NCBI RefSeq assembly: GCF_000143535.2
Contig: NC_037326.1
Span: 62,001 to 126,000 of the forward strand
Direction of reading: 5' to 3'
DNA from: Botrytis cinerea B05.10
Lineage: Eukaryota; Ascomycota; Leotiomycetes; Helotiales; Sclerotiniaceae
DNA length: 64,000 bases
In this document: positions 37,901 to 49,856 of the stretch, piece by piece
Layout of the letters: each line of letters starts with the position of its first letter
Position numbering within the stretch: position 1 is the first letter of the stretch
The notes under the pieces: generated by a model
Database searches by the model: none
Seen by the model: the letters and a program-made list of their open reading frames with translations, nothing else
What the model was told of the DNA's origin: nothing
Program-made: the position numbers and the translations under genes

Positions 37901-40900
37901 TTCGAAAATTAAAGAAAAGGAATTCTTCATATCGATTATTTATAAAGGGACTTTGAAAATAATAATAAAATTTATAATAACACAACACTCATAACCTATT
38001 CAAAACAAACAACAAGTTATACAAAGGTATTATATAATATATTAAATATATGTCCCATATATTCGAAAAGCTTGAAAGATTAAGTTTTATGGTAATATAC
38101 ACATGCCACAAATATGCTATACATGTGATTTCCAACACTAATAATTCAAATATAAATTCATTTTTTTGATTGATAAGCTCAAATTAACCTATCTATAAAT
38201 TAGATTTTTAAACCTATATCTAATAAATAAATTTAAAACAATTGAAACATTTTAATACCTAAGTATATTAAAAGTTGAAGAAAAAACAAAAACTGAATAT
38301 TAATATTGAATAAATAGGTATGAAGATTATAAATCAACTACTTTGTAAATACATATCATAAAAAGAACGATATCATATGTTTACATTCATTATTATAGTT
38401 CAATCATTTAATTCAATTATTTTAAATTATTTCTCTTGATAATCTGAAATAGTTGTACGATGATCAAATTAATAGATACATTGAAATGTATACCGAGATA
38501 TGAAAAGAAAATTAAATATTGAGTTTCTTATGGCTTTTAGAACTATGTACAAAAAAGAAGATTTTTATTATAAAAAAAACCTATAAAATCAATATTCTAA
38601 GGAATAAACTTAATTAAATCCAATTTAAAAATTAAGAGTTCGAAATTAAATATTTAAAGCTGTACGTTTATTCCTCTCTTTTTGATTTAAATCAAAATCT
38701 TTTTTAAACTCTTTACAATTCGATCGAAACTTTTCTAAATCAATATTTATCAAATTTCTAATAGTTTATCAGAAGTCGAATTTACGTAAATTTTTATTCA
38801 AAACCATATTAGGTAACTTTAATTAGAGATACAGAAAGATTAATTTATAAGACTGGATTTTTGATATTAGAGATCTGAATATGTTGAAGAACGAATGAAT
38901 TATGAAAAAAAAATTGATGTATCCAAAGAAATCTAATTATTTTAAAAAAAACTTATTAAATAGAAAACCTTTGATATGTTATTTCAATAGAAGATTAATG
39001 TTCAAATTCAATACAATAAATATCAAAAGAAAAACTAATACCTAGGTAGAAAAATATCTTCCAATCACTATTATAACAAACATGAAAAGATAGATCATAA
39101 TATAAAAACCTGTCAAAATAATAAAATAGATTCTAGAGTATTATATATTTAACAATTTTGATTAATTAATTAAATCATTATTAAATAATATAGATTTGAG
39201 AAAATGAATTGAGATAAAAATATCCTATTCACTAGTATAACTCACTCACTAGTAAACCACATTAGATCTTTCGAATTAATTAGTGAAATAAATGTTTAAT
39301 ATATTATTATATCGTTTGGGTTGAAAATACTCTAAATATATTATTTTAATGTTTGTTCTTACGTAAAAACTCATTCTGATAATAGAAAATAATAAAAATT
39401 TAAAATTCTAATTGTTATTGACCTAGGTATATAATTAATATTTTTTTCTTAATAATTATAATACTAATCAACTCCTATCAACCCATCAGGGTATACTCGG
39501 AGTCTATTATCAACTATCATTAATTGAATCTTTATTGTTAAATTAATCATTCGATATTTTGATTCAATTTTAAATTTACATTTTGAAGAAATATATATAT
39601 ATATATATTTTAGTAAAAAAAGGGTTTTTCATGATATTTTGATTGAATAATCTTAATATTTAATATATAAATTATCTATTATAATACAAATCTTTATTTA
39701 ATTTTTTATATTAGTTTCTAATTTTATGAATAATTCATTATACAATGTATTGCAAGCTATCTATCTGTGATATATTCTCTAATATTTATCTAGTATGTTT
39801 TAATTTGCTTTTATTCTATATAATATCCAAAAATATTTCCCAAATTTTTTTTTAGGTACAATTAGATATATTTTATAGAATTGAAATCAAAACTATAAAG
39901 AGATAAAGATCAATTAAAGAAATACTTTTTTTATTTTGAATTAATTTAATATTTTAATGATTCAATATATAAAAGTTGTATTATATAGAAATTAATACCT
40001 TTTATTCGACCCTTTCCAAATAGAAATCAATTATTTTTTGAAAATCTCGAGATAAATATCGATATTACACTAAAACTTTTTATGATCTTTATATCTTTAT
40101 TTAAAAAATGAATTTGAATCGTTGACGACTTCCATATCTATTTGAAAAATCAAAAAAACCATTTTTAATTTTATTCCTTTTCTATTCTATAAAGCAACTA
40201 TTTAATCAAGAGACTACTTTTCATTCTTTTACTATTTATTTTTCATAATCTTAAATATTAAACTGGCTTTTTAATAATACATTCTTTTACGAATTTGAAT
40301 CACTTTTTAGCTTTTCAATTACCTAGGTAACTATATCATATTTCATCGAATTCCTTTTAAGAATAATCCTTTCGCAATTAAAGTATATATTTCAATAGTT
40401 TCCTCATAAATTGATTTGCATAAAAGTTGTATATATTTTAATTTGTATATAACTTCTTTCGAAACTTTTTAATTGTAGTTTTTCCATCGATATATTATAA
40501 ATCTTTTAAAATATTATACCTAGGTATAGAATAGTTTTACAAAAAGTTTCAAGGTTGATCATAATATTAACAGAACTAACATTTTCAAAAGCTTTTCTTA
40601 TAATTGTACCATAGTTATATGAGTTAGATATATTATACCTAGGTAATAATCAATTGACCTTGATAGAGTATACTATAGTAATACAATTAATAAATTAAAA
40701 TGAGAGTATTGAAAAAGAACGCGTTTTTTTTTTAGAAAAAAGTGTGATTCGGCTGATAGCAGTTAGCATATACTTTTTATAATTTATAATAATTATAATT
40801 GAATGATTATATTATTTTATAAATAAATAATGATAAATGTTATTGTTCGAGTTGATGTGAGATGATAACTAGTATGATAATACTAGGTTGTATATGAATT

Positions 40901-41059
40901 CAAGACTACTTATTAATTCATTTAAAATCTCTTTTTACAGTTCTATATATATGATAATCTTTTATTTTAAATTAGTGACTAATTAAATGCTGGTTTTATA
41001 GTGATATCTGTAATGCAGTTCTTTTCTTTACGTTCTTGTTTCTGAACATTACTAATTTT
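34994..41059. other. AT-rich sequence with CCTAGG motifs, no gene
   Basis: Six exact TACCTAGGTA copies are present (35345 to 40636). An R3-like end (gtgtgattcggctgatagca) is near 40742-40761, with a weak possible partner near 39465. Frames such as 36662-36889 and 35413-35619 are low-complexity. No RNA gene seen. Confidence 0.5.
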
Positions 41060-41545
41060 TTAATAGTTATTCAATAGTCAATTATTACTATATCGATATA
41101 TTTTCGAAGTTTTACTAAATTTTGTATTAATATAGTTTATTAGTACATATATTATATCAATATATATACTACTTCAGAACATGTATATATATATAATTAG
41201 TTTATATGTAACTACACACTTTCCTTATTTGTAATGAGATTTTTTGAAAATTCAATATAAAATATTCAGATGTATATATTATTTAAATATCTAGTTAAAT
41301 TTGAAAAACATTGGTTTTGTAAAGTAGTTATTATAGAAATAGCTTCTTTGTAACAAAAACAGTAACGATTTTCCCTTTTTAGAATTCAATAGGAATATTT
41401 ATACAAAAACTAAGTTTCTAACAATCCATTGTTCTATAATTATTTGACATTATTTTCTTTGCTTAAAAATAATAATCAGTTATTAAAATAAGAGTACCTA
41501 GGTAGGTATTAAAAAATGGTTTAATTTTGAAAAAATTTAAATTGT
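41060..41545. repeat. R4 element, partial copy carrying a CCTAGG insertion
   Basis: Aligns with 58110-58550 and 16085-16486 through ttaatatagtttattagtac, the gtttatatgtaact region, and tcagttattaaaataagag. At 41495, where the others read aagaatatt, this copy reads aagag-TACCTAGGTAGG-tatt. The right inverted end is not recognisable. Confidence 0.55.
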
Positions 41546-41782
41546 AATACAAAAGTATCAAAAGCTAATTCAAACTTTCAAAATCTTTCAGATCTTCAGA
41601 ATCTAAAAACTCGAAAATGGCTTATTTCCATTATTCTATTAATATTGATTTATTTTCAACAAAGCAGTAATTTGTATTTGATAAAACAACTTTTCTCTTT
41701 CGAGGCTTTTGTTTTTGAAAACTGTTCATCTTTTAAAAGTATATAAAATTTATAAACTTAGATTTCGATAGTAATTTTTTAA

Positions 41783-42112
41783 TATGTAATATTTAAAATC
41801 CTCAAAATTCAAAAAAATTCGAAAATCCTGGAATCCTTAAAATGATTTAAAATCCTAAAAAGGTAGAGTTTTATTAGTTTTTTTGATTCCTCGAAGTTTA
41901 AACGAAATCCTAATTACCTATACTTGAAATATGAAATACTAGAAATGATTTAAAATCTTCAAGAAACGGAGCTTCGTTAGGTTCCCACTAAACTTTCCAA
42001 ATTTAAAACAAATTTTGAAAATCCTGAATTCCGAAAAATACTCAAAAGGCCTAAAATGCTAAAAATAATCTAAAATTCCAAAAATGATCTAAAATCCCAA
42101 GAAAACCTATCT
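41783..42112. repeat. Degenerate tandem repeat
   Basis: Variants of aaaatgatttaaaatcc and attccgaaaatcc repeat many times, with two interruptions. Probably an old minisatellite. Somewhat more C and G than the surrounding DNA. Confidence 0.6.
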
Positions 42113-44570
42113 AGTAATTTACACTTACCATAGACTAAATAACTACAATGAAGGTTAGGTATTTTGTTTTTTATTAAACACAAATTACTCAATATAATAT
42201 TAGTTATTTGTAACAAACTTCGATTAGTAGATTTAATTAATTATATAATAATTGACTAAACTATTTTGATGTTTTAGAAATTTTGACATATCATATAAAA
42301 GGTTCAATTAAATTTTTCATTTTTGTTAATCTTTTTACCAACAATTATTCTTTGAATGATTTTGAAAATCTATTTTGAGAATACCTTAAAAAAATGACTT
42401 CCAAGGTTTATAAAGATCTTTAACTAGATTTTTAAATCATTATTGTTTTGACAATATAAAATAACAACAGGGCTGATCTTTCGTAGACATTATCTAAAAT
42501 AAAGTTCGACTTTCTTTCAAAAAAAGAAACTTTTTTTTTTTAACCTTTTCTTAATCTATGTTTAATCCTTTTGTTCAAAAAGATATCAGAAATATATCGC
42601 AAAAATACCTCATAAGCTTTCTGAAGAATTCATACCATAGAAACACTTTCTTTTTAGCTTTCTTTCAATTCAATATTTATTGATAAAATGTAAACTCTTT
42701 TGATTCAAATAACATCGATTATATAGCAACAGCATATCTCAAGTATATTGAAGTCCAAATAAGTGTTAATCTTTTTTGAAACCTTTAAAGCTTCTTGAAG
42801 CTGTTTTTAAAAACTAATCAACGGTTTGTTTCAGAATAATTGAATAAAAAGAATTGTTGGGATCAATACAGAATAACAACTAATACAATGATAAGAAAAT
42901 TTAAATTGAATTCGAAATCTTTCATTGATTCCTTTAAAATCTCTTTTTAAAATTATATCTATATAAAAATTCTTTTATTACTGAGTAATAGTCAGCTCGA
43001 TACTGGTTTCATATCGATGCCTATAACAATTATCTTATATATGTCTAATAATATTATATGATGTATTCATGAATCAATTTGTATAATATAAAATATCTTG
43101 AAGTAAATAAAATAATTTAGGAATTGAATTGATAGGTAACTTTGTAAAATAAGATTTTAAATCAATTATTTTATCATAGGTATGTTTGACCTTTTCTTGA
43201 TTGACGCTTTATAGATATATATATATAAAAGTAATTTCGTTGATTATTTGACAACGTTTTATCAGATTTAGTTAATTTGATGGTTTTACTGATATTTATA
43301 TTAACTGATTGTTTGAATTTTGAATATTTAAGATATATTAATAGTAATTTAGTTTGAATTTTAATATGTTAATATCCAACTAAAGGTTTTCTTTGTAAAC
43401 ATTTATTTTTACATTATTTCAATAGAATGAATTAAAATATTTTGTAACATGAATCTAACATTACCTAGATAACAATATATCTAATCAAAAATTAAAAAAA
43501 ATCTTTTGAATGAATCTATAATAAATTGTCTTTATATTCCCCAATGTGTAAATTGAAGTTCTTTCATTAACTTTACGAAAATCCTTTAAATTTATTTATA
43601 GATTAGTTAAATTCTAATGCTGTCCTTTTGGATCATGTATATAAATTTTAGAATAAAGAATCAAAATTGAATTTCGAATTATAGAGTTATTAGAAATTAA
43701 TTTATGGAACATGAATTTAACTCTTTTAAATGTAAAATTGATTTGTTAAATATTGATTCTCGTAATTAAATTTTAAAAATACAAACTACAAAATTACTGA
43801 GTTTGATTTCAAGTTTTTCAAATCAAATTCAATTTTTGGAATTTTATAAATTATATATTTTCAAACTGTATTGGAATAATGATTTTGAATCTCAAGAATC
43901 TATTGTAATTTTATTAAAGTTTTCATAAAATCAAAAATAATAACCCTAATAGTACCTAGTGATAATATTAATTTGAATTGAAAAATAGTTTCTAAAAAAG
44001 TATTATATATTCTGATTTAGGTATTCAAACTAATATATTATTTATTTAAAAATTGAAAGTCGTAAAGGAAAAATTACAGTTCTCCGATAAGCATTTTTGA
44101 ACTCTGAGTTCTACATTGTTAAAATTATTCTGAATTATATTATAGGTATTGAATTCTATCATAGTATAAAAAGTTCTTTTCTTCCAGATTCTGAAAAAAG
44201 AATTATATTGATTTGAATGATAAATCATTCCGAAAAATTCAAACATTTTTAAATAAAAAAATGAATTTTTGGGCCAATATTTTTTTAAATCATAAATCCC
44301 GAATATTCCGACAATTTCTTTTTTTAAATATTTGATAGACTTATTTCTTTTTTTTTTCAAATGTTTTTTTACGGATACATTTTAATAAAAGAACTATAAG
44401 TTTTTACAGAGGATTATATACGAACCTTAAATCTTTGTTTTTCTCAATTGAATATATGTAATTCAAATTCCACTTTTCAAAGTTTATAGTTTATAGTTAA
44501 CATTTGTAAATATTAGTAAATAATGCATAAAACGTCGCTTTATTATATCAGAGCATATATGTTATATATA
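42113..44570. other. AT-rich sequence, no gene
   Basis: The longest frame (44046-44360, minus, 104 codons) is Asn/Phe/Lys-rich without a recognisable motif. It is of the length that AT-rich DNA of this size can give by chance. A CCTAG variant is at 43465. Confidence 0.45.
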
Positions 44571-45012
44571 ACAGCAAATTACTCTCATACCCCTCAAATA
44601 TAATTTAATTACTCTTATACCCTAAAATTTGAAAAAAATTATTCTCATACTCTTTAGATTCTATAAGAGATTCTATAATCAAATGAATAAATTCTAACCT
44701 TCTGAAATTAGATTTTATATTTGAAAAATTTATAGAAATTACAAATTATTTTATTATAGAATTTATTCTAAGATTAGAATTATAGAAAGATTGATTTCAT
44801 AATTAAAAGTATAAATTCTATAGTAAATAATAGAAGAATAGATTTTATAATAGGCGATAGTAGGATAGACTTTATAATAAAGTAATTTGTAATTTTTGTA
44901 TTTTTTTCAAATACATAGAATCTAATTTAAAATAATTAGATTCTATAATGGAATTTAAGGGGTATGAGAATAAGTTATTTCTGAATTTTAGGGTATGAGA
45001 GTAATTTGCCGG
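44571..45012. mobile_element. R6 MITE-like element, second copy, about 440 bp
   Basis: The left end is acagcaaattactctcatac and the right end, on the minus strand, is ccggcaaattactctcatac, then cctaaaattcag. The interior is shared with the 34589 copy (aaagtaatttgtaattttt). Flanks tatata on the left and atatata on the right could be a target-site duplication. The two copies differ mostly by C/T and G/A, yet both keep readable ends. Confidence 0.75.
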
Positions 45013-48000
45013 ATATATAATTAGATGTATAATCAAGATATTACATTGTGATTGAACTTTCAACATCGAAATAATATAGGTAAAATATTGTTGTTTAAGT
45101 TTCTTGATTTACATTTTGAAAATATTATATATTTGGAATTCTGCAGATGTATAATATTTGCTAATTTTTTTATATATTAATGTATAATATATTTAAATAT
45201 AGAGTTGTTTTAAATTAATGAAGTTTCTTTTGATTTACAATATATAGATGAAAAAAACTCAAACTTATATTTATAGATTTATATTTTAAATTTCAAAATA
45301 CAAAAAAACATGATACAAAAACTTAAGATTTATGGAAAATATTCTTAATTAGTTTTCGATTCAGGAAAATAAATAAAAAGAAAAAAAGCTTTTGTGAAAG
45401 CTTCATAATATTAAGTTCTCTAATTATAATAAATCGTCCAAATAATCCGTAACTAATCATAATATTTACATTTTTAATAAATGAATGTTTTATCTATCAA
45501 TTCTTGTATTTTGATTTGATTTCATTTGATTTGAGAATTCTCTCTAGCCATATACTTTATAAATACAATCTTATAAATACTTTTTTCAAAAATTCAAAAC
45601 AGTCGGAATTTGTAAGATACCTAATACGCTTTTCTTTAATTCTTTATAATTGAAAACAATATTGAATTTATGAACTATTTATGAAGATAATTGTTTTTAA
45701 TGTTATTTAGATTTAGCAAAAATCAATATAATCAATGTGAATATCTAACAAATCTATTAAATGATATTCTGATTTCTGGTTCATTTTACAAGTATAGAAA
45801 CTTTAGATTCAGTATTTGTATTATTATAAACCAAAAAGCTTTCAATTAATTAACAATATTTATTTAATTCGTTAATATTTTTAGATTTCAATTCAATTCT
45901 TTTTAAAAATTGTTTTTCTTGATGATTTTCTTTTATATCAAGATTGAGATTGTTGAACTTGTGAAATCAAATTTTACGATCAAATTATTTCTAAAATTTC
46001 AAAAACTATTAAGATAATTCTAATTGAAAATTATCAGCAATAGGTAGCTAATTGTTGTTTAAAATTTATTATATTCAAGATCAATATCTAAAATTATTAA
46101 AAAAGTATGAATCAAGGGTTATAGTTATAATGATGAATGAATTATATTTCAAATATACTTTTGTTATCTTTTAATAATTGAAACTTAACTTGATACCTAG
46201 GTAAGTTTCAAAATCTTAACAGCAAAATATAATCAGTAGCGTAATATTTTATTAAATCAATAAATTGTGAGGATTTCAAAATTAATAGATCTTTGAATTA
46301 TTCAATTTGTAAAGTTATTTTATTAATTTGTCTATATATGAATTAATAGATCTATTAAAACAATCAATAAATATTCTATAAAGAATAAATCAAAATAATT
46401 CATAAACCATTTTTCAAAAGATTTTTCAATATTGTTAAGATTGACTCCAAGCTTATCGAAATAACAAAATGATACAAATAAGAAAGAGAATTTAGGAAAA
46501 TATATTAATTGATATAAAAGCTGTACAAAAAAGCTATCCCATCGATTTAGATTTCGAAATTCTTATTAGTAATTAATATATTTGAATAATAGCTTTTATA
46601 GATTTTACTATACTTTATAATTTTATTGGAATATTTTTATCCTATTAAAAATAACATTTTATTACAAACCTTTGAAATCATAATCCCATTGATAATTAAT
46701 TTTTTTAGATATTTATTACACATATTCAATGGAACAAGTTTGTGTTTATAATCATTTCTTTTAAGTTTCTATAACCCTTTTTTCTTATACTGTATCATTT
46801 ATGAATATGAAATATAAATATATACATAAACTTAAATTTTAAATAATATTGAAGAACAAAAGAGTTTAATCAAGTACACCATTATTATTTATTAGGGAAA
46901 ATTAAGAAAAAGCTTTTTGTACATAGTTATTCATGTATTAAGTATTGAAAAACAATTAAAAAAAAATCACAAAGATAACAATTCTTTCTATTTTCCCAAA
47001 AAATATGTTGTTTCTAATATAAATATACATAATAATTTATTTTCAAAAATTCTTGTCTTTTTGTTCATCAAATTTTTAATTCAATTCAACTTATAACATC
47101 AAGTACATTATTAATGATTCGATTATTAATATCCTTCTTTTTGAAACTTTAATATATAATTAAATTTGGGAGATTGGTAATCCATAATTGAAGTATTAGC
47201 TTCAAATAATTATATTTAAAAAGAGGGATGTTTATATAAGTCTTCGATCATTCTTAAATAGATTTAAAAGAGATTCTTTTTGATTCTTCATATATATAAG
47301 AATGGTACCTATTAAGAATAGGTTATACAAGTTCACCAGATTTCAACAAAGTTATATTCTATTTCTTTGATAATTCCAATCTATAAACTTGTAGATCTTT
47401 TGATTTCCTCATAAATAATATCTTTTTAAAAATGAAAATACGAATATTTTCAAGATTGTAGATATCAAAAAAAAAAATTTATTATAAAATTCTAAAACAT
47501 TATTCAAGAAGATTAATTGAATTAATATTAGTATTTTAGGGTTTATTGATTTGTGATTTCATCTCTAATCTAATACAGAGATTATTCTTTTCGTAGATAC
47601 AAATAATTTAATTTTATTAATTTTTATTTTCAAAATCAATTTTCATCCTATTAGTAATATTTTTTAAAAAGAAAAACTTTTAGAAAAGTACTTTTAATAT
47701 TCACATTGATGTTACTATATAAATCATAACATTATAAAATCTTCCAGAGTTGAAAAATTATTCATTTTTTTAGTAATATGAAAAGCTTACTTTTTGAGTT
47801 TCTTCAAATTATATATATATTATCATGATATAGATAATAGCTGCTCATTAAAGTTATATCTAAAACAGTCGTTTTGTTACCTTTGTTTTATAATTTTAAT
47901 GAATTTGTAGAAACAACCCAGGTGATTAAATACTACACATATTGTTTAATCATATATCTATATAACAAACAATTTTCGTATTTTACACATTTATAAAACC

Positions 48001-48523
48001 ACTTCTGATTAATTATAAATAATATACAGAACTTTCTATTGATTGAAACTTAGTTCTTCCAATCGAGCTAAAAGGGGAGATTATTAGGACTAAGTCTTTC
48101 CAGCCAAGTCAAAAAAATATAAAGAAACTACTTCAATCTAATACACAGTGGTAAAAGAAAAAAAAATTCGATTCAAAAAGAAGTAGTTAAATTAAAGTAA
48201 CTAAACGCTTTTAGATGCTCCTATTAGTATTAAAATTAATTAGTTGAATCAACAAAAAGTGAATAAATGGAAACACATTTAAAAATATATCTATGAATAA
48301 AGAAATGAATATCAGAGATATAATTGCTTTAAATATTTTTTAATATCAGAATATGAATTAAATTCAATATTAGAATTTAATTTAAAATCTAAACTAGAAT
48401 CTGAATTCGAATTTTTGTAAGAATTTTCACAAAAATTTATAAACAGAAACTAAATAAAAAGCTAAACAAAGAACTAAATAGAAAATTACTATTCTACTAT
48501 TTCACCATAAATCTGATAAATCT
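45013..48523. other. AT-rich sequence, no gene
   Basis: One exact TACCTAGGTA copy (46194), after which the motif disappears. No gene or clear repeat recognised. Confidence 0.5.
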
Positions 48524-48649
48524 AACAAGAATAACAAGAATAACAAGAATAACAAGAATAACAAGAATAACAAGAATAACAAGAATAACAAGAATAACAA
48601 GAATAATAAGAATAATAAGAATAATAAGAATAATAAGAATAATAAGAAT
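48524..48649 (+). repeat. 9-bp minisatellite, 14 units, in two blocks
   Basis: Nine units of aacaagaat (48524-48604) are followed by five of aataagaat (48605-48649). The two unit types differ by one C/T at a CpA position, and the switch is abrupt. The array abuts the R5 tail module (ctcgag at 48655), so it is the microsatellite tail of that R5 copy. Confidence 0.85.
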
Positions 48650-48654
48650 AATAA

Positions 48655-48913
48655 CTCGAGCATAACAAGGATCGATAGCTTGAAGACTGCCCTTGTAAAT
48701 ATTAAGCTAAATTAGAATTAGAATTAGGGTTAGAATGAGTGTTAGAATTAGAATTTATACATTAGATCTTATATTCTAATAATACTAGCCATTAGGAAAA
48801 AGAATTTGAAGTCTACGAATTTGTAGGGTTTTAAAATTATTATAATAATTAAAAAGAAAAAATAAAGTTCTACGAATTTACAGTCTGAAAATTTCTTTTT
48901 CTAAACGGCTAAT
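48655..48913 (-). repeat. R5 element, long form (minus)
   Basis: In reverse orientation it has the same order as 60708-60958. The head is palindromic (48784-48913), with inverted ends actagccattaggaaaaag and, on the minus strand, attagccgtttagaaaaag. Then comes a spacer rich in agaattagaatt, then the tail ctcgagcataacaaggatcg. The tail runs into the 9-bp minisatellite. Confidence 0.7.
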
Positions 48914-49584
48914 AATACAAATTTCAATTCTTTTATATATATAATCAAATACTTTACTGATAAAATAAACGATAATTGTGAGTTTTTATAATTTCGTTTT
49001 TCAGTAATATAAATAACATGTTAAATGATTTTATTAAATATACATATCGAAATCATATCTACAATAAAATTCAAATAAAATTCAAATAAAATTCAAATAA
49101 AGTTCAAATAAAACTCAAATAAAATTACTTGTTCAAAATTATTAATTTTTTATAAATAAAAGTAATAACATGATCGTTTTAGATGTGATTTTAATGAGTG
49201 GTCATTATCTTTACTCAGTAATTGTTATTATATTTCGAGAAGATAGATTAATCCCTTTTATATTAATACATTAAATACATTTAAATTGTAAATATCTTAT
49301 ACTTATTAGAAGATATAAAAGAAGTAAAAGCTTTATAATTGCATTTTTCATTATATCATAAATTAAAATTATTTTTAAAAGCTCTTATAGTTATAAGTAT
49401 TTTTAACGACAAATTGAATTATCTATCAAATTGCTTAGAATTAACATTGAATTCTTTTTCTAAGATATTATAATATTAATAATAAGAGGAATATAAAAGA
49501 TAAAAGTACAAAGATTCTTTGAATAATTAATTAAATAATTTATAATGTTATTAATTAATATTAATTTGAGAAGGATATAGAAGA
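48914..49584. other. AT-rich sequence with 11-bp tandem repeat
   Basis: At 49066-49120 there are five units of aaaattcaaat, the last two slightly diverged. No gene seen in the rest. Confidence 0.6.
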
Positions 49585-49763
49585 TATAGTATTTATATAC
49601 TAAAACTTTTTAAATATTTATATTATGTTTTATTTAAAGAGTTAGTTATGTAGATCATTATAGACTTCATATAAGAATTATTAAAAGAGTTAGTCTCTTT
49701 TATATTCGTCTAAAGCTTGATACAGTAGTCATTGAATTGAAGTCATTTATCTATGTTCATATA
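49585..49763 (+). repeat. LTR-like dispersed repeat L1, copy C
   Basis: Plus-strand match to 62598-62789, with cores agagttagttatgta, gttagtctctttta and attgaattgaagtcatt. It is preceded by the shared purine-rich stretch gagaaggatatagaaga. It sits directly upstream of the higher-GC pseudogene island. Confidence 0.6.
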
Positions 49764-49856
49764 GATTCTTTTAGGTAAGATTCATATGTTTGGTACTTTA
49801 CAATTAATATTATGAATATTAGCACATGAATCGCAATACGATAAGTACCGTGCCCT

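Larger units (their letters stand above)
17816..46203. repeat. Dispersed palindrome TACCTAGGTA, at least 17 exact copies
   Basis: Exact copies start at 18251, 24907, 26098, 27553, 27943, 28675, 29095, 29667, 31912, 32911, 35345, 39039, 40320, 40517, 40636, 41495 and 46194. Close variants lie at 17816, 27405 (TACCCAGGTA), 28068, 31448, 39421 and 43465. Some extend to TACCTACCTAGGTA or TACCTAGGTAGGTA. None is seen in 1-17.8 kb or 46.3-64 kb. In DNA of about 20% GC this 10-mer is expected far less than once per 64 kb. The span given is the range of the cluster, not one feature. Confidence 0.85.

Noticed and set aside
39463..40772. A 1.3-kb R3 element with inverted ends
   Set aside because: The right end is recognisable, but the left end (ctaatcaactcctatcaacc) matches too poorly to call.
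29168..44360. Frames of 80-104 codons in AT-rich DNA (29168, 29421, 31593, 44046)
   Set aside because: At about 80-85% AT and this length of DNA a few such frames are expected by chance. Their products are Asn/Ile/Lys/Phe/Tyr-rich with no motif.
48524..48654. CRISPR-like regularly spaced repeats
   Set aside because: A perfect short tandem array without spacers, in a eukaryotic context.
48720..48765. Interstitial telomere-like repeats (ttagaattagggttagaatg)
   Set aside because: Only one TTAGGG is present; the rest is the agaattagaatt spacer of R5, also present in the copy at 60.85 kb.
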